From NCBI GenBank assembly GCA_902702965.1, contig CACRXP010000872.1, positions 123,939 to 187,938 on the forward strand: DNA of 64,000 nucleotides, read 5' to 3'. The stretch comes from Spirometra erinaceieuropaei (lineage: Eukaryota; Platyhelminthes; Cestoda; Diphyllobothriidea; Diphyllobothriidae). Under the pieces are notes generated by a model that searched no databases, was not told where the DNA came from, and saw only the letters and a program-made list of their open reading frames with translations. The first letter of the stretch is position 1, and each line of letters starts with the position of its first letter. The position numbers were made by a program, and so were the translations under genes. Positions 36,823-49,666 of the stretch are shown piece by piece.

Positions 36823-38925
36823 TAAGCCGACTGCCTAAGCAGAAATTCCTAAGCAGTCAACTTAAAATACACATGATGACCTAAAGACTCACTTTTTATT
36901 CGATATTCCTGGAGGTTGTAACACTCGTTTGGTTATTTGTATTGAGAAGACTAGGTAATTGGTCCTAGTTGGGTCGACTTAACTCGCTATGCCCCTTCCC
37001 GAGAGCATGTGACCTGTCCGGGTCAGACTGACTGTGACCGTGACCAGCATGGCGCACACGACATACCTTGCTCGTCTTTACAGACTCGGACATCCTCGGC
37101 AGTTGACTTGATACCTGAGTGATGGGTGGTGTTTTGGCATGTACACATGGCCGAGTAAGCTCATATTGGACAGAAATGGTGTACTCGACAAATGTCGACC
37201 GAGGCTGTGGTCACTGATGCTGCAGTCGTGCTGCGATGAATCCGTAGACTTTTGAGCAGTCAAGAGCGGTGATTGGTACCCCGTGCCTTGACGGTGTTCT
37301 CATTGGTGTCCCACAAGTCTAAACCGGATCGGAAACCGAACGCACTAAACAAGGCCATCAGGATGTTTGACGAAAAAAAAACAGTGGTGACACACCGAGA
37401 AAAATTGATAGTTAGCCACAACGTTATGTGTGTTTTTTGCCCTACCTCGGCCTCCAGAATTCCATTCGATGCGAATATTTCTGCTCCATCTTCCGCAGTT
37501 GTTTATCAGACCTGCTGATCACGGGCAAGTGTTTCTGAGGTCTTCTTTTGGGGTTCGAGAAACAAAAAGAGGGCCTTACTCGAGTCTCTGCGGCATAGTT
37601 TTTGTTCACCTCACTCGGAGCTGCTCGCTGCAACTTTCTGCACAAGGATCATACTGGCGGCGCTCATTGGTCCTCCCTAAAATGTGGCCATTCAACTATT
37701 GCAAAATATGGCCCAATATAACAGAGTTATCAACATTTCAGTCGACTCTGGCGCTGTGTGTCCCGGATCCTTTCTCGCCACTTTACCGATGATATCGTTA
37801 GAAGAGTGAAAACATGACAATTCTGCAATCCTTTGCGACGCTGCTCACCACTGCTCATGAACTTGTCGCATCCGATGAATTCAACGTGATTTGTAGTGAA
37901 ACGGGCATGCACTAGTACATGTTATGAGCTGAAATGGATACCGTTTCAGCTTAGCGTAACAGTGACGCGAGCTGTTTAGCGGGAGAACTGGAAACAAACA
38001 CATGCGAGTAGACAGGGGACAGACTTTCATCAGATAAGACCTGGCCATTGCTCAGGGTTGACTTGTTCGTGACTGTTCCCAACTAGACTCATTATCTCTT
38101 AAAGCACAGAAGTCAAACAGATCGGTAAGTTTCACTCTGAGGGACCACTGTCATTTGCCCTACATAGTGACTTGTTAACGGCGCAATGGTCCTATTTAAA
38201 CAGCGACGAATTTTTAACGGGACAGCGGTTGCGCCGGTTAATGTAAATTGCCACTAGCAACAACGTCCTAAATTGCTGTGATTGGCCAATATAAACATGT
38301 TGTTTTAGTGGTAATTCATACCTTTGTTCACATAAAAGTTCGTTTTCAACCTGGAGCCCTATGAAGCCTACTTTGTCGGTAATATCTTATTACTGCTTCA
38401 AGGTTTATTTATACGTGAGCTGATTAGGTCTACTTTTTCACCAGAAGTCACGGACATGGTTTATGTGTTTTGTGGCAATTCATCGTCGCGTCACCCCATG
38501 GATTCATTCTCCATGTGACTGTAGTAGCCCGATGATGAATTATCGAAAACATTTGAATGGAAGTTATGTTGTTACTACGGTTTACACATCACCAAGAAAT
38601 GATATTTTACTTTTTCGGTGGTTTAGGACGAATTGCTGAAGCGCGGGCTAATTAGCCCTGCTTTTGGAATCTTGTACTGTTTTTGGCATTGATTAGGACC
38701 GTCTAGTTTTTTTTTACATTGGTAGGGAACTAGTTTCGGACGTACTAGGCTCATATCCTGATATCGCGAACATTCAGATAGGCAGAACAAATAGCTATAC
38801 AATCCATTATTTCTAGCTGTGGAGTTAGGAAAGCGGGAGATACGTTTTATGCTAGCTGATTGCAAACAAAACTTAAGAGAAAACTTGAAAGACAGGATTA
38901 AAGGAAATGTCCAGTAGCGTCCAAC
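36823..38925. other. no recognisable feature
   Basis: Frames of up to 120 aa (37430-37792, plus) overlap each other in several registers and show no recognisable domain. The stretch 37913-38620 has none. Confidence 0.45.
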
Positions 38926-38929
38926 AAAG

Positions 38930-38972
38930 GAGAAGAAGAAGAAGAAGAAGAAGAAGAAGAAGAAGAAGAAGA
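38930..38972. repeat. (AAG)n microsatellite
   Basis: About 14 uninterrupted AAG/GAA units; the minus strand translates to a poly-Ser run. Simple repeat without further meaning. Confidence 0.97.
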
Positions 38973-39934
38973 ATTACTTGGAGAACTATACAGCAATATG
39001 CAGTACTCACTATTAACGAGCACAGTCCCTATCGCTTTGGGCTCTTTGTGCATTGAATGAGTTGCTGAAAAGAGAAGATAAACAGCATGCAACCTTAGAT
39101 CTCTTCCTTCAAATTAATTAAGTCTTCTTTTTGAACGATCAAAACGGGCTTTTCCTGCAAGAGGGTATCCATAACTTGGTCAGCCCGTGGAAATACGTCA
39201 TAAGGTACCTGCGAAAGACCTTCTGCAGAATGCAGTGGGTCGTGAAGCTTCATGTAAAGACGTCTCTGAAGGTCGAGTTGTGGTCTTTGAACCTATATTT
39301 CATATTAATAAATCTTCTCCTCTGTTTGTGACTTTACATCTTTTTATTGAACACTAAAAGCAGACGGAAATCCCTAAATGCTTCGCCCAATCCATCATTA
39401 CCTATTAGGACTTTTGAAATCACTCCAGACGCCAAGGACGCTAGTGATTCGTCATTATGAATTTGAATTGATTTTTTTTCAAAACCAGAGGCTACTCTTA
39501 CTTGAATAAGCTCAGTTTCAGTCAAGATACGGAAAGATGTATGCGAGCGAAGAGCGACCCAGCCAAGTATCACTAATAGTAATAAATTTTACGTCCCATT
39601 TTGTTACAAATGTTGTAGCTGAAGTTGTAGTCGACTTTTTACGACGGACATTCGAAGGTCTCAGCTCTCCTAATAAAACGTTGTTCCACCGCTGTGAGAA
39701 TATGCACCGAACTTAAGTTTTCCGAAAAATATCTTTTGGACTTCTCCGCCTTACGTCTGAGTAGGTAAAACCTCGAAAGTTACCAACCAATCTTCCAGAC
39801 GGACACAATTTAAGCATTTATAAAACCAACTAACTCAGCAGAAGGAACCTTACCCGTATGCGCCAATAACAGGTTGGCTGTTCTTTCCAGCGATTATACT
39901 ACAGTTTAAACTGAAATAACGTATCACCAAAGTG

Positions 39935-40405
39935 TGTTAGATTGTTCTCGGGAGACAGAACAGTGTCAGATTGTTATAGAGAGTGCAAGCGGCGTAGAGC
40001 CACGGCATAAGGCGCTGAACAGGGAACCAAGCCGGCGGCGTGAGACACGCGTAACGTTAGACGGCCGACCGGCTTGCGCTGCAGCGCCGAGCACGTGTGG
40101 TGGTTTTGCTCACGTGTGCGGACCAATCAATGGCTGGTCGAACATCCCAGACGTTTCCGCGGGGGGGGGGGCTATCGCGCTCGCGGTGGCCAATCAGCGA
40201 CAAGCACGCCCGGGGCAGGAACATTCTACAACGCCCTCAACGGCTGACACACCATTGGACGGAATGTTCCAGAACGCACAGGAGCCAATATAAATAGCGC
40301 ATCTTTCTTACGAGGTGAAACCCCCCGTGTCCGCAAGTTACCAGTAAAGTGCTTGTCCTCCGAACCGGCTCTCTTCCTGTCCTACCTTTCTTCAAGGTCA
40401 TAACA
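39935..40405 (+). repeat. LTR-like repeat with heat-shock promoter elements, copy 1
   Basis: GC-rich direct repeat related to 42684-43122. It opens with TGTTA and closes with TAACA, as LTRs do (TG...CA). Promoter-like sites in order: two CACGTG boxes (40092-40097, 40111-40116), CCAAT boxes (40123-40127, 40190-40194), a G12 run (about 40160-40171), a partial heat-shock element (GAACATTC, about 40219), a perfect three-unit heat-shock element GAATGTTCCAGAA (40262-40274) and a TATA box ATATAAATAG (40287-40296). No adjacent primer-binding site, gag or pol was seen, and flanking 5-mers do not match. This may be a solo LTR, a TRIM-type element or a duplicated promoter. The overlapping 119-aa frame is not considered a gene. 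Confidence 0.6.
40262..40296 (+). promoter_or_regulatory. heat-shock element plus TATA box
   Basis: GAATGTTCCAGAA is a perfect nGAAnnTTCnnGAAn array, the binding site of trimeric HSF, and ATATAAATAG follows about 13 bases later. Start of transcription would be expected near 40320. The second copy keeps the heat-shock element (GAATATTCCAGAA, 42979-42991), but its TATA box is decayed (CAAATAAGG). Confidence 0.6.
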
Positions 40406-41990
40406 CAGATTTTATAGAAAAGTGATATTTACCTACGTTGTGTTCCTAACCATCTACAACCGTCACTGAAACACATTCAGCTATGTCCCTCATAACAGAT
40501 CTACCCACCAATATGCTTGTGGCACGACGTAGAAGTTAAAATATTTTTCAGCCTATACGGGGATTGTTTCAACTTTCCCGTAAACTCTTACCTAAAGTGT
40601 TAATTCACATAGTACACTCAGTTGCGATTGAATGTGACAGCATTTTGAAACTATTTTCTAATGGTTTATTGGAAGATAACTTAAATCTGGCAGATCTGCA
40701 AAATGGAACGCACTTGTCACAATTAGACCTACGCATCGAACGCAGATTAGGTCCAACTTCAATGCGCACGATTACATATTTACCATTATTTCATACAAAC
40801 AACTAGTGGAGTTCTCATAATACCTGCTAAGTAGTAAGGGTTTACAGTGTCTCTAAACGATGTCTAAAGTATTTACGTGAAATCAACTATGCAACCTCGT
40901 TCAGAGTCAACTATTAGTTAAAATAAACTGCATATCGATAAGAAAAATGACATTCAGGATTGCAGTTGTTTTAGGAGCAATTTCTGGAAAGTTCGTACAG
41001 GGTAAGACTGATGAACTCTGCTCTTCAATTTGTGTGTTTTTACGTCCAGGCTACAAGTAAAAACTAGCATTCACTTTCCATTGTCGTGGCCTATGCATAA
41101 ACGTGTTTTAATATTTATTCCTGAAGGTTAAGAATATGCCACTGTTTGAGCTGCGTCCCTTAATAAAAGCAGGAATCTACCTCTAACAAGGAAGTCTTTA
41201 CCTAGTAGTATAATAAGTGAGCTTATGCAACGAGTTATTACCTACCCTAAAGTTCAGGTTATGTCATGCGGTGGGAAGAAGACGTATTGGGTGAAGAGTC
41301 CGGAAGGACGCAATTCGTAGTTGACTGTCACCAGTTTCGTAAAACACATCGTTCACTTGTCCCAAAGCCAGAATTCGCACTCAGCAAGTTAAGCCTACCT
41401 CACGCCAGCAGCTGGATCATATCACAATTCAGAACATGCATTAGTAATTTTCGATATTTAGGGACATATAAAATTCTAATCCAAATGTACTTTAGGTTAC
41501 CCATTTTGCTGCCCTTCTTCCCTTTCCATTTTCTATCAAATGGCCATGGTGGATGTTCTAGTTGTCAGCCCCACTGTATCGCATAATCAGAAATGACCAG
41601 ACGATTTAAGTACAGGCAACGGAATTGCCTCAAAAAACGTTCAAGTTATGATATTATGAAGTCCACTTGACCGAATCTTTATTAGGAAAGTAGTTGCCCA
41701 AAACTCTGAGGTCGAAGCTTTCACAAAATGTTGTAACGATTGGGCCGAACCAGGACCAAGTTGTTTAGATAGGGAAGGACAAAGAGATAGAAACGGAGGT
41801 CATAAGCTAACGGACGTGTGGTCTATTGCCCTTTTTAGTGCAAATACAGGACGGACCTATCCTCTCCCCGGTGGTGGCCTCCAACTCCCAAATCCGTATC
41901 CCCTGGTCTTCCACTCTGAATCCGTTGGAGCTGTGTGAACAGCTTGAATCTTTTCATTTCGCAATCAGTTTTTACTCGTTACCATAAACT
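40406..41990. other. no recognisable gene between the LTR-like repeats
   Basis: If the two LTR-like repeats bounded one element, its gag-pol would lie in 40406-42683. No protease, RT, RNase H or integrase motif was recognised there, and no primer-binding site follows copy 1. Frames of 80 aa (40564-40806) and 106 aa (41266-41586) are unassigned. Confidence 0.5.
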
Positions 41991-41991
41991 T

Positions 41992-42122
41992 TTATATGAC
42001 AAGGCAAACTCTTTACTCAACGATCGGCCTAGAGAGATGAAACGTGCATAAATTTCGAGACCTCTCATTTAGCTGCGTACGGTTATATGACAAGGCAAAC
42101 TGTTCAATCAACGATCGACCTT
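41992..42122. repeat. 91-bp-spaced tandem duplication
   Basis: The segment TTATATGACAAGGCAAACT at 41992 recurs at 42083, each time followed by a CAACGATCG(G/A)CCT block. The units have diverged by several substitutions, so it is a two-copy tandem repeat of moderate age. Confidence 0.8.
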
Positions 42123-42683
42123 TCGTTGGATTATTCAATTGTTGGATATTTGCGATGGCTAATGAAAATCCTAGCGAAACCACACTGCACGGAGACAACT
42201 CCAAGACGAAGGACGACGGCGAACCTTTGAGCACAGCTCCCGAATCGGAAGGAATCACTCTACCGTAGAGCCCTGTGTGCTCGGGTGCTACAATGTGAAC
42301 AACTTAACAAAATTTGTCGGAATTGCTGAAAACGATAGCTTATGATAGGTTACAGTTGAACGCATTCGTGACCTGTCACCAGCAGACGTTTAGGTGACCA
42401 ACTAAAAATAGCACAGCTATAAAATTGAATGACATTTGTTACGGGACGTGCAAACAGTGCAGGCCCACCGCATACTGCGAAACAACAACGCAACCACGCG
42501 CCATGCAGCAGGCCAAACTGGCCGCGACATGTTAACTCAAACAGCCAATAAGCGTGCGCTGCCATATGGCATTACCGATAAAGACAACGGAGACTGGAAT
42601 GGCCATTTTTGGCTTATTAGCCGTCGTCAGCCATTCATGCCCAACCCCGAGGTGTTGAACATCCGGGTCTCCATGCCTCAACC

Positions 42684-43122
42684 TGTTGGTTAGAAGTCCA
42701 ACGCCTCAACGCTATTCTGCCCATAACACACGCCGTTGTGCGGCTGCTGGTTGGGCTCGAGAGAGATCCCTAAGACACAACGGAACGAGTGAGTCCCGTA
42801 AAAAGATCGGTGAGCGCCCGGCTACCAGTGCGCCGCAGTATCGAGCACGCGTGGTGCCTTTGCTCACACGTGCAGCCTATCGATATTTTCCCACCCACGA
42901 GCCGGCCAATCAGCGACTGCCACGCGACAGGTTGGAAATTTCGGAGACGCTCCTCTCGATTTGGCACACGACAGGACGGAATATTCCAGAACACTCAGGG
43001 GACCAAACAAATAAGGCGAGTTTGGATAAGATAAAGAACCCCCGTGTTCTCAGGCTGTCACTAAAATGCTTGTTTTCCGGACCGGCTCCCTTTCTTTCCC
43101 CTTTGCCTGTCGGGTCATAACA
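42684..43122 (+). repeat. LTR-like repeat with heat-shock element, copy 2
   Basis: Same orientation as 39935-40405. Shared blocks include GAGCACGYGTGG...TTTGCTCAC (about 42845-42870), GGCCAATCAGCGAC (about 42905), the heat-shock element GAATATTCCAGAA (42979-42991), AACCCCCGTGT (about 43036), CCGGCTCYCTT and the terminal TCATAACA (43115-43122). Similarity is clear from about 42770 onward and weak before it, so the left edge is tentative. The overlapping frames (144 aa at 42686-43120) are not supported as genes. Confidence 0.6.
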
Positions 43123-45599
43123 ACATCACAGTGTTCACCGTCACCTAAACTCAAAATGCGCATAAACATATAAACAGAGAGGAGTATTGGCTGTCAATCA
43201 CAAAGTTAAAGAAAGCAATATAATTTAGTCTTCCAAAAAGTGATACCCTAGGTTATACTCACCAAAATGAACGCTAATTATGTAGTCAAGTGTGTTGTAT
43301 ACAATTATGTTTGCATCCTGCATACAATATGGAATAGGCATGTTTTCACTCAAAATACTAAACAGTAGTAGAAGATAAAAAGCGTTTTGCAACGAAAGTC
43401 ACATAATAGGCTGAAACACGGGTTTGCCCGTTATCAGGTTAAGGTAAAGGAAGGACTCTGCTTTGTTAGAACTGAAAACTTCGGAGCCGCTTACTTGAGG
43501 ATGAGTTTGCACACTAGGCAGAAAAAAACTCTGGCAAACCCTCGTGATTATAGTAAAAATCCTTTCATGAGTAGTGATTTTAAAGTTCAAGCAGTCTACA
43601 GCTTACTGTAATCTTTAAATTTCAAACAGCAAACCATTCAATTATTCTTCAGCGATCTTTCGGTCCTCCAAGGTCGACACAGTGTGATATCGAAAATCAT
43701 CGAAAACGAACATAAAAAAACATAAAAGATCCGTGACTCTCGTCGTATGGGGAAAAGCGGTCTTTCCCCACGACTGGAACTCTAGCGTTGTTAGCAAATT
43801 TTGCATAATTAACTTGACAAAGGACAACATTTAAGTATACCTCAGTGAGAAGCTTTAAGTAAAATTAAGACAAAAGATTTAACAGCAGGAACATCGACGA
43901 AATAGTTGTCTGGCCTTTTTATTTATACTCATGCCCAGAGTACGGTATAACACCTTCGTCATGTGAAATTCATATCACTTGTTGTATTGTTTGTAGAATG
44001 GGTATTACGTGGTTATTCCGTAGTAGTTGACTGTCTTCGACTCAAATATTTATTGAAAGTTCTAATCTGATCTTAAAAATTCATGTCCCGAGCACTTGAC
44101 TTCGGGGGATTTCTGAAACTATTAGCTCAATACACACGTATATATAAGATCCAACCCATAAAATATGCATTATATCACGAAGAATCCTTGACTACTCGGG
44201 AGCCAGTACAATTTCGTCGACCAAAAAACCATTTATCAATGAGCGCTCTTTACATAACTAAGTATACAACCGGAATACTGTGGAAAATATTGCGTTGGTT
44301 AAAAATAGCAATTTCTACGGAAAAACGGAAATATCAAAAGCTTTAATGCTTGTGCGCTGGGAGCAAACTCTGTTACATAGGACCTGTCAATGGAAAAAAC
44401 GGAAAACACGAAACACTTTTGGATAATTTTGGGGGCAAATAGCTCTAATGAACTGGTGTCATACGCAGTCTGTCAGCTAGTTTGATTACATAGATCGAAA
44501 CGATATTACGAAAATTCAATGCAAATTTTCATCTGCCAGGTGATTGAGATAAGGTTGTCTACCGCGAGGAGGTTACACTTTAATTTGTGGTTGGGAACGT
44601 CACAAAAGTGAAAGATTTTATTAGATCACATGTCGAGAAGCCGACTAGTGACAAAGAAATTTTAATGTAATTAACAGACAGAATCATAACCATACCATTG
44701 TCTTGTATATTCGGAGGGGATTTCCTGTAAAATTATTACGTGAATTCTCACGCTAGAGTCCTATGAGTTTCATGGAGTCTTTGGAACATTAATCAATTTT
44801 TTTGGTTTTAATTGTTCTCAATCGTTTCCCCAAAATACTGGGTTCTGTAGTTTATGTTGAGAAAATCGGGTTCTGCGGCGAAGGTCTGCAATAGGCCTGC
44901 TCTTGATTAGTTGAGGAACTTTCTTTAATTGACTATATTTTGAAAAAATACTTTTTCAAAGTATTTCACCTATGATTTTTCACGCCGTTTTTCAACATCA
45001 GGTCGGGGAAGATTATAAAAGCTTTGCCCGATCTCACACCCGCCCAAAAGCTACTGAAAATTTTTCAATCTCTAGCAACAAAACTGTCTATTTTCTTTAC
45101 TATATCCCCTTCCGTCCGAATCGCTTACTTTTAGGCTCTGTTGTAAAATTGCAAGCATACTAAAGCGTAATCATATAAGCAGTAAAGTATTTGAAAAAGG
45201 CAAGCACGACGGATTAAGTAAAGAATATCACGACCTCTTACTCGACTGTTCACTCTCATTGCGTATTAGTAATGTTAACTGTTCAACAAGAAACGGTCTA
45301 AAGAAATCAAGCGTGATAGATAAATCACAACGGAGAATTTTATCTGATATGTGGGTGGCCATGATGTGAGGGGAGAGGGAAATCGTACAGGTGAGCGTGT
45401 TTGAGTTACAGCGAAACTTTTCAAGCTCGACTACTTCTATATAGGATGGGACGTTTGTCTGTCGTGCGGGGAAAATGAGAGGACAGACGAGGGAATGGGG
45501 TTATTTCTTTCATCGGCTCTTACCATGGCGAGACGAGGGGGAAAATGTGGCACAACTGCTTACATAGTTATGACTGCCTCCTTCATATTGCCGTAACTT
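43123..45599. other. no recognisable feature
   Basis: AT-rich sequence with frames of 87 aa at most and no recognisable domain or repeat. Confidence 0.5.
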
Positions 45600-45600
45600 C

Positions 45601-46800
45601 TCAAAAGCGCTGGAGACGCCCAGCCGTGGCTCGAAATGTGAATTGAAGTGCAGCCGCTGTGTCCATCACATGGTCGGTGTCTATCTGGCATTTCGTAAAT
45701 AAACTCATGGATAACTTATTTTTCTCTCTTCGTAGCCACTTCGATATATGTTTAGTTGGCCAAGTTGTCAACTGCCTTTGGGTGCACCCGCTATATGTGC
45801 TCCCAAAACTACATTTCAACCCGCAGATATAGTTAATGCGACTGGAACAGGTAAGTTACTTTTAACTGTTATAACCAGTTGTGATGCTTATGAACAACAA
45901 ATTTGAGGTTGCATATCTGTTTAATCGCACAACGGAACTATCGTTTCATCATCTGTGACCCATTACCACCCTTGAAGGGAAGGCAGATGCTTACAGACAT
46001 TTTTAAGCGGACATTTCTGTTGGACGATTTAGTCCTTGAGGACAAGGCTTATTAATAAATTTCTCCGGATACCCGTTTCTAAGAACCCCATCCTTCAGGA
46101 AACTGACTTTACCTTCGATCGTATCCAGGAAACAGATACTAATGGCTTCATTAACCAAACGCAAAACTAAGTTTTGTTTTTTTGACTTGCAACGAAAATG
46201 AGAAAGCGCGTGTACTGTCCTTTCCAAGTGTTTCTTTGATCTCCAAATGGGACCATCTGCTTGCCTCTGTACAAGAACGTGTGACACATGTGGCGTATTA
46301 TCCCTGTCGTGTTTTGTCGTAAATTAAGTTTTTATATGTGTCATGTCCATAGCTACACGTAGTTCTTCCTCGCCTCCCGGCCTACTGACTTCGACAAAAA
46401 TGTCATCTACACATCACCTGTAGAATGTAGCCGGCTGTAAGTTCTTGGTTAGTTCCTACCCGAGGCTTAACATGAAAATGTCCGTTAAAAATAACCCTAG
46501 TGGACTTCTTATAGCTATGCCACCGATTTGCCTGTACAAGTGTTCATTGAACAAGGAGTGTACATTCCTAGTGCGTAAAGATAGTCGCTCCTCCAGTTGT
46601 TCTGACTCCAAACCTGTTTCGGCCTCGTGCTCACAAATTATCCCAGTGGTGTGATCAAGCGACACATCTGTAAGCAGATGGTGCAATGCGCTTATTCGAT
46701 AAATTTGCAAGCGAGAAGGTATTTTTTGTAGTACAAACAACAAGACTAATCCTAAATGGTCCCATAGATCTTCTTTTTGTACATTGGCCATGAGGAATTA
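45601..46800 (-). pseudogene. PLE reverse transcriptase and GIY-YIG relic
   Basis: Minus-strand order: TRNVHSLFNEHLYRQIGGIAIRS with PLGLFLTDIFM (46470-46560) is the PLE RT motif that precedes the catalytic box (intact members usually have DGVAMGSPLGP). CVDDIFVEV (46396-46413) is the catalytic box, with both Asp kept and a Cys where Tyr is usual. NGYPEKFI (about 46060-46085) is the end of the RT core. A GIY-YIG remnant, CSFGSTYSGCTQRQL...KHISKWLRREKN, follows at 45690-45819. Stops and frame changes separate the blocks and the 5' half of RT is missing. Same subfamily as the 36.5-kb fragment. Confidence 0.85.
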
Positions 46801-49666
46801 AACAAGAGGTCGCAAACGCTTACACTGTTGTTAAATTCGGCTTATTTTGTCGTAGGTGCCTTGTCCAAACTATAATATTTTTCAAACGGTTAAATCCACG
46901 CCGTTAGACCCTAATCACATGTCAACAGAAATTAGACTGCATGAGAAGTATTTTGCCATACATTCAAGTATCAAAGTAATCACTTAGGAGGGAACACTTT
47001 CGCAGGCACCTATGGAATATTCGCACGTGTCTGGAAATTGCAGGTGGGATAGAGCAACAGACTGTTTGTTAACGTTACTCCTAGAGTTTTCGGGCATCAT
47101 AATATACCGGTCCGTAAATCACCATTTTTTAAAAAAAGAAAAGCATATATGTTCCAAAAATACTGTGGTTCTTCACTCTTGACTCATCTGATGGAGGAGG
47201 ACTGAAAAACAAAGTTATAAGTTGACGACTATATTTTGGTATTTGCCTCGCTTATAGCAGTGCTTTTTCCTAAAAACGGGCAGGTACAATCTATCGCAGT
47301 AATTGGCATAGAAACACCTGTGAACATAGGATGGCATCGGCTTTCGTCCCAAATTGCAAGCGAATTCTGTGATAAAACAAGTTGGAAACATAATCCGTAC
47401 AGAAAGGAGGGTTTTTTCCTTAATGTTAAATTACTAACTAAAACGCCCAGCGCCTGCGATACCCCGAACTGGCCATCAAGATTTCGGCCATCATGTTGCT
47501 TGAGTTACGCCACCTGTAAACATAATCCAAATATGTCTGTAAAGCACGCTAAAGCTCTTCGCCACGGAAATTACCGATAAAGTCAACCAAGGACAATTTA
47601 GGAACTCTGAATAGTAAATGGACGACTTTACACAAGGAACAAAAGATTATTTTTCGGTAATAGGGCAGTTTGCTATTAAAATTGCAGTTGACCTAAGCTC
47701 AGGACCTATCGCACTCAGTAAATAATTTACTATTACGAGTTGTGGGAATTTCTCTTAAGAAGAACAGTTTATTTTAGCTGATTATCATTCTAATCAATAA
47801 CAGGACAGGATAGTAAATGTCGAAAGGCTTCTGAGTAGTCACTGTTTCCGTGAACAATAACCAGTAAAAGAAGGAATTCTATGTATGTTACAAACCAAAC
47901 CCACCTATCTTACTCCTTTCATGAGAAAGTCTGACTCGTCAGATAAATATGCATTTTCTTGGAGAATAAATAACATCTTCATGCATAATTGAACAGATGA
48001 ATGACAACTAGCTAAGTGGCCTGTTGAGTATACTGACTACTAAGGCATATATCTTCACTCATGACGGCTGCAACGAAGGCAAGGAAGCAAAAAACACAAA
48101 TGAGTGAAACAAAACGTCTTCTGCGCAGACACTGCAATTTTTGTTTTACACAAATAATTGGTCCGAATAGATCATACTTTCTAGAACAGTAACCTTGCAT
48201 GACCGGCCTGCTGGTAAGTGAGGTTTTGCATTCTTTGCAGGTTGCAACCAAAAAATTGTCCGTGCAAACAACCCACACATCGTCGTGCTAACAAATTCCT
48301 TATGTAGGTATATGTTTTCTCCCGGCAAAGAATGATCGAAATATGCCGTCTTTCTACGGAGTAGTCATAGATATTTTGCCGTCTGGGGATCAAAACCAGT
48401 CGGTCATTCTTAGGAATATTGTCTGTAATCATACAATTAAAACTACATCCGGAAAGTCAACATGGGCAATCAATAAATCACGCAGAGAATTTTTCTCGCC
48501 TGCAATCCTCATTGTCTTAAAAAATGCAGTCTTTTGGGGCCATAGACACCCCTTTTCTTATCCATATTACTGGTAATTTTAAACCCTAGTGGCAAACGAA
48601 TTTTCGTTGTCCTCATTTTTCAGCGTCACATGGAACATAAATGATTACCCTTTAGCCGGCCTCTTTTGTGAGGGGCTGATACACCATCGGTTGCTGACCA
48701 GTGCAATTTACCGAAGTGATTCGGTGGCCCCACAGGACGCTGCTTGAAGGCTCTAGGGCAAGTGGTCTTTGATTTCATGCGAGTTAGGAACGTGAAAGTG
48801 AAGTAGATTATCCGCAGGTCATTATGAAAATGACAACTATTTATAAGTACTGCATTGGAGCCTGTAGGTGAAATGCGCAAAAATCAGCAATTTCTCTAAA
48901 AGTTTGAAAATCTGACTAAACCGAGTCCATATTAGGATAAGAGTGTGTTGAAAATACTTAAATGAATAGCTTGTAATTTAGTCTATTAGTAAAAAAATAT
49001 GTTTAAGTTCGCTTATTCATAACACTGGTCCTCTGGATATGCGCGGCCCTAAGGATCTCCTTATCATTCTCAACGTTTCTCTGACCAGAGCAATATTTCA
49101 GAATATATTTAGTAAATTCTCATGCAGCCTAATTTGCCTTCCGGTAAACTCACTTCCCTGCTTTTCATTCAGCTTACTGTTTTGAATCAGATTATGTTTG
49201 AAAAGGATCTCAATAAAACTTCATTTTTTATTCGGTGAAATTGTCGGTTTGAAAGCTCGGAATTTGTAAAGCGTCGTTTGCGTTAAGTCCCTGTTTGACG
49301 TTTATCACGGGGCATTTGTCTGACTTACTGGTCAGGAAGGGGCGATTGTTGTTCATGATTGCTGGCATCATAAACTACATGGCTAAATACAGTGAAAGTC
49401 CGTTGCATACAATTTACGGCATCCTACTCCAGGCAATCCCGGGAGCATCAGAAGACGAGCCCAAATCTTTTGTGGACAGACTTACTTGACGCGTACTACT
49501 TGTCAATCTGGTTTTGCAGGTCCGTTAAAATTCCGCTGATTTACTTAAAAGCTTCTCGTAAAAAGTGAAATAGATTTTTCGAAAACGGAGGAAAGCTGAA
49601 TGGGTTCTGATTCCTGAATGGGCTCTGTATTTTGCTGTACTTCTTTTCAAGTGCATTCCCGCTGCT
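46801..49666. other. no recognisable feature
   Basis: Frames up to 114 aa (47236-47580, plus) occur without recognisable domains. Nothing repeat-like was identified. Confidence 0.45.

Noticed and set aside
38525..38560. Hammerhead-like string CCGATGATGAATTATCGAAAAC
   Set aside because: The core CTGATGA is broken (CCGATGA) and no supporting helices were found.
40406..42683. Complete LTR retrotransposon between the two LTR-like repeats
   Set aside because: No primer-binding site, gag, protease, RT or integrase motif seen between them; the repeats are also quite diverged from each other.
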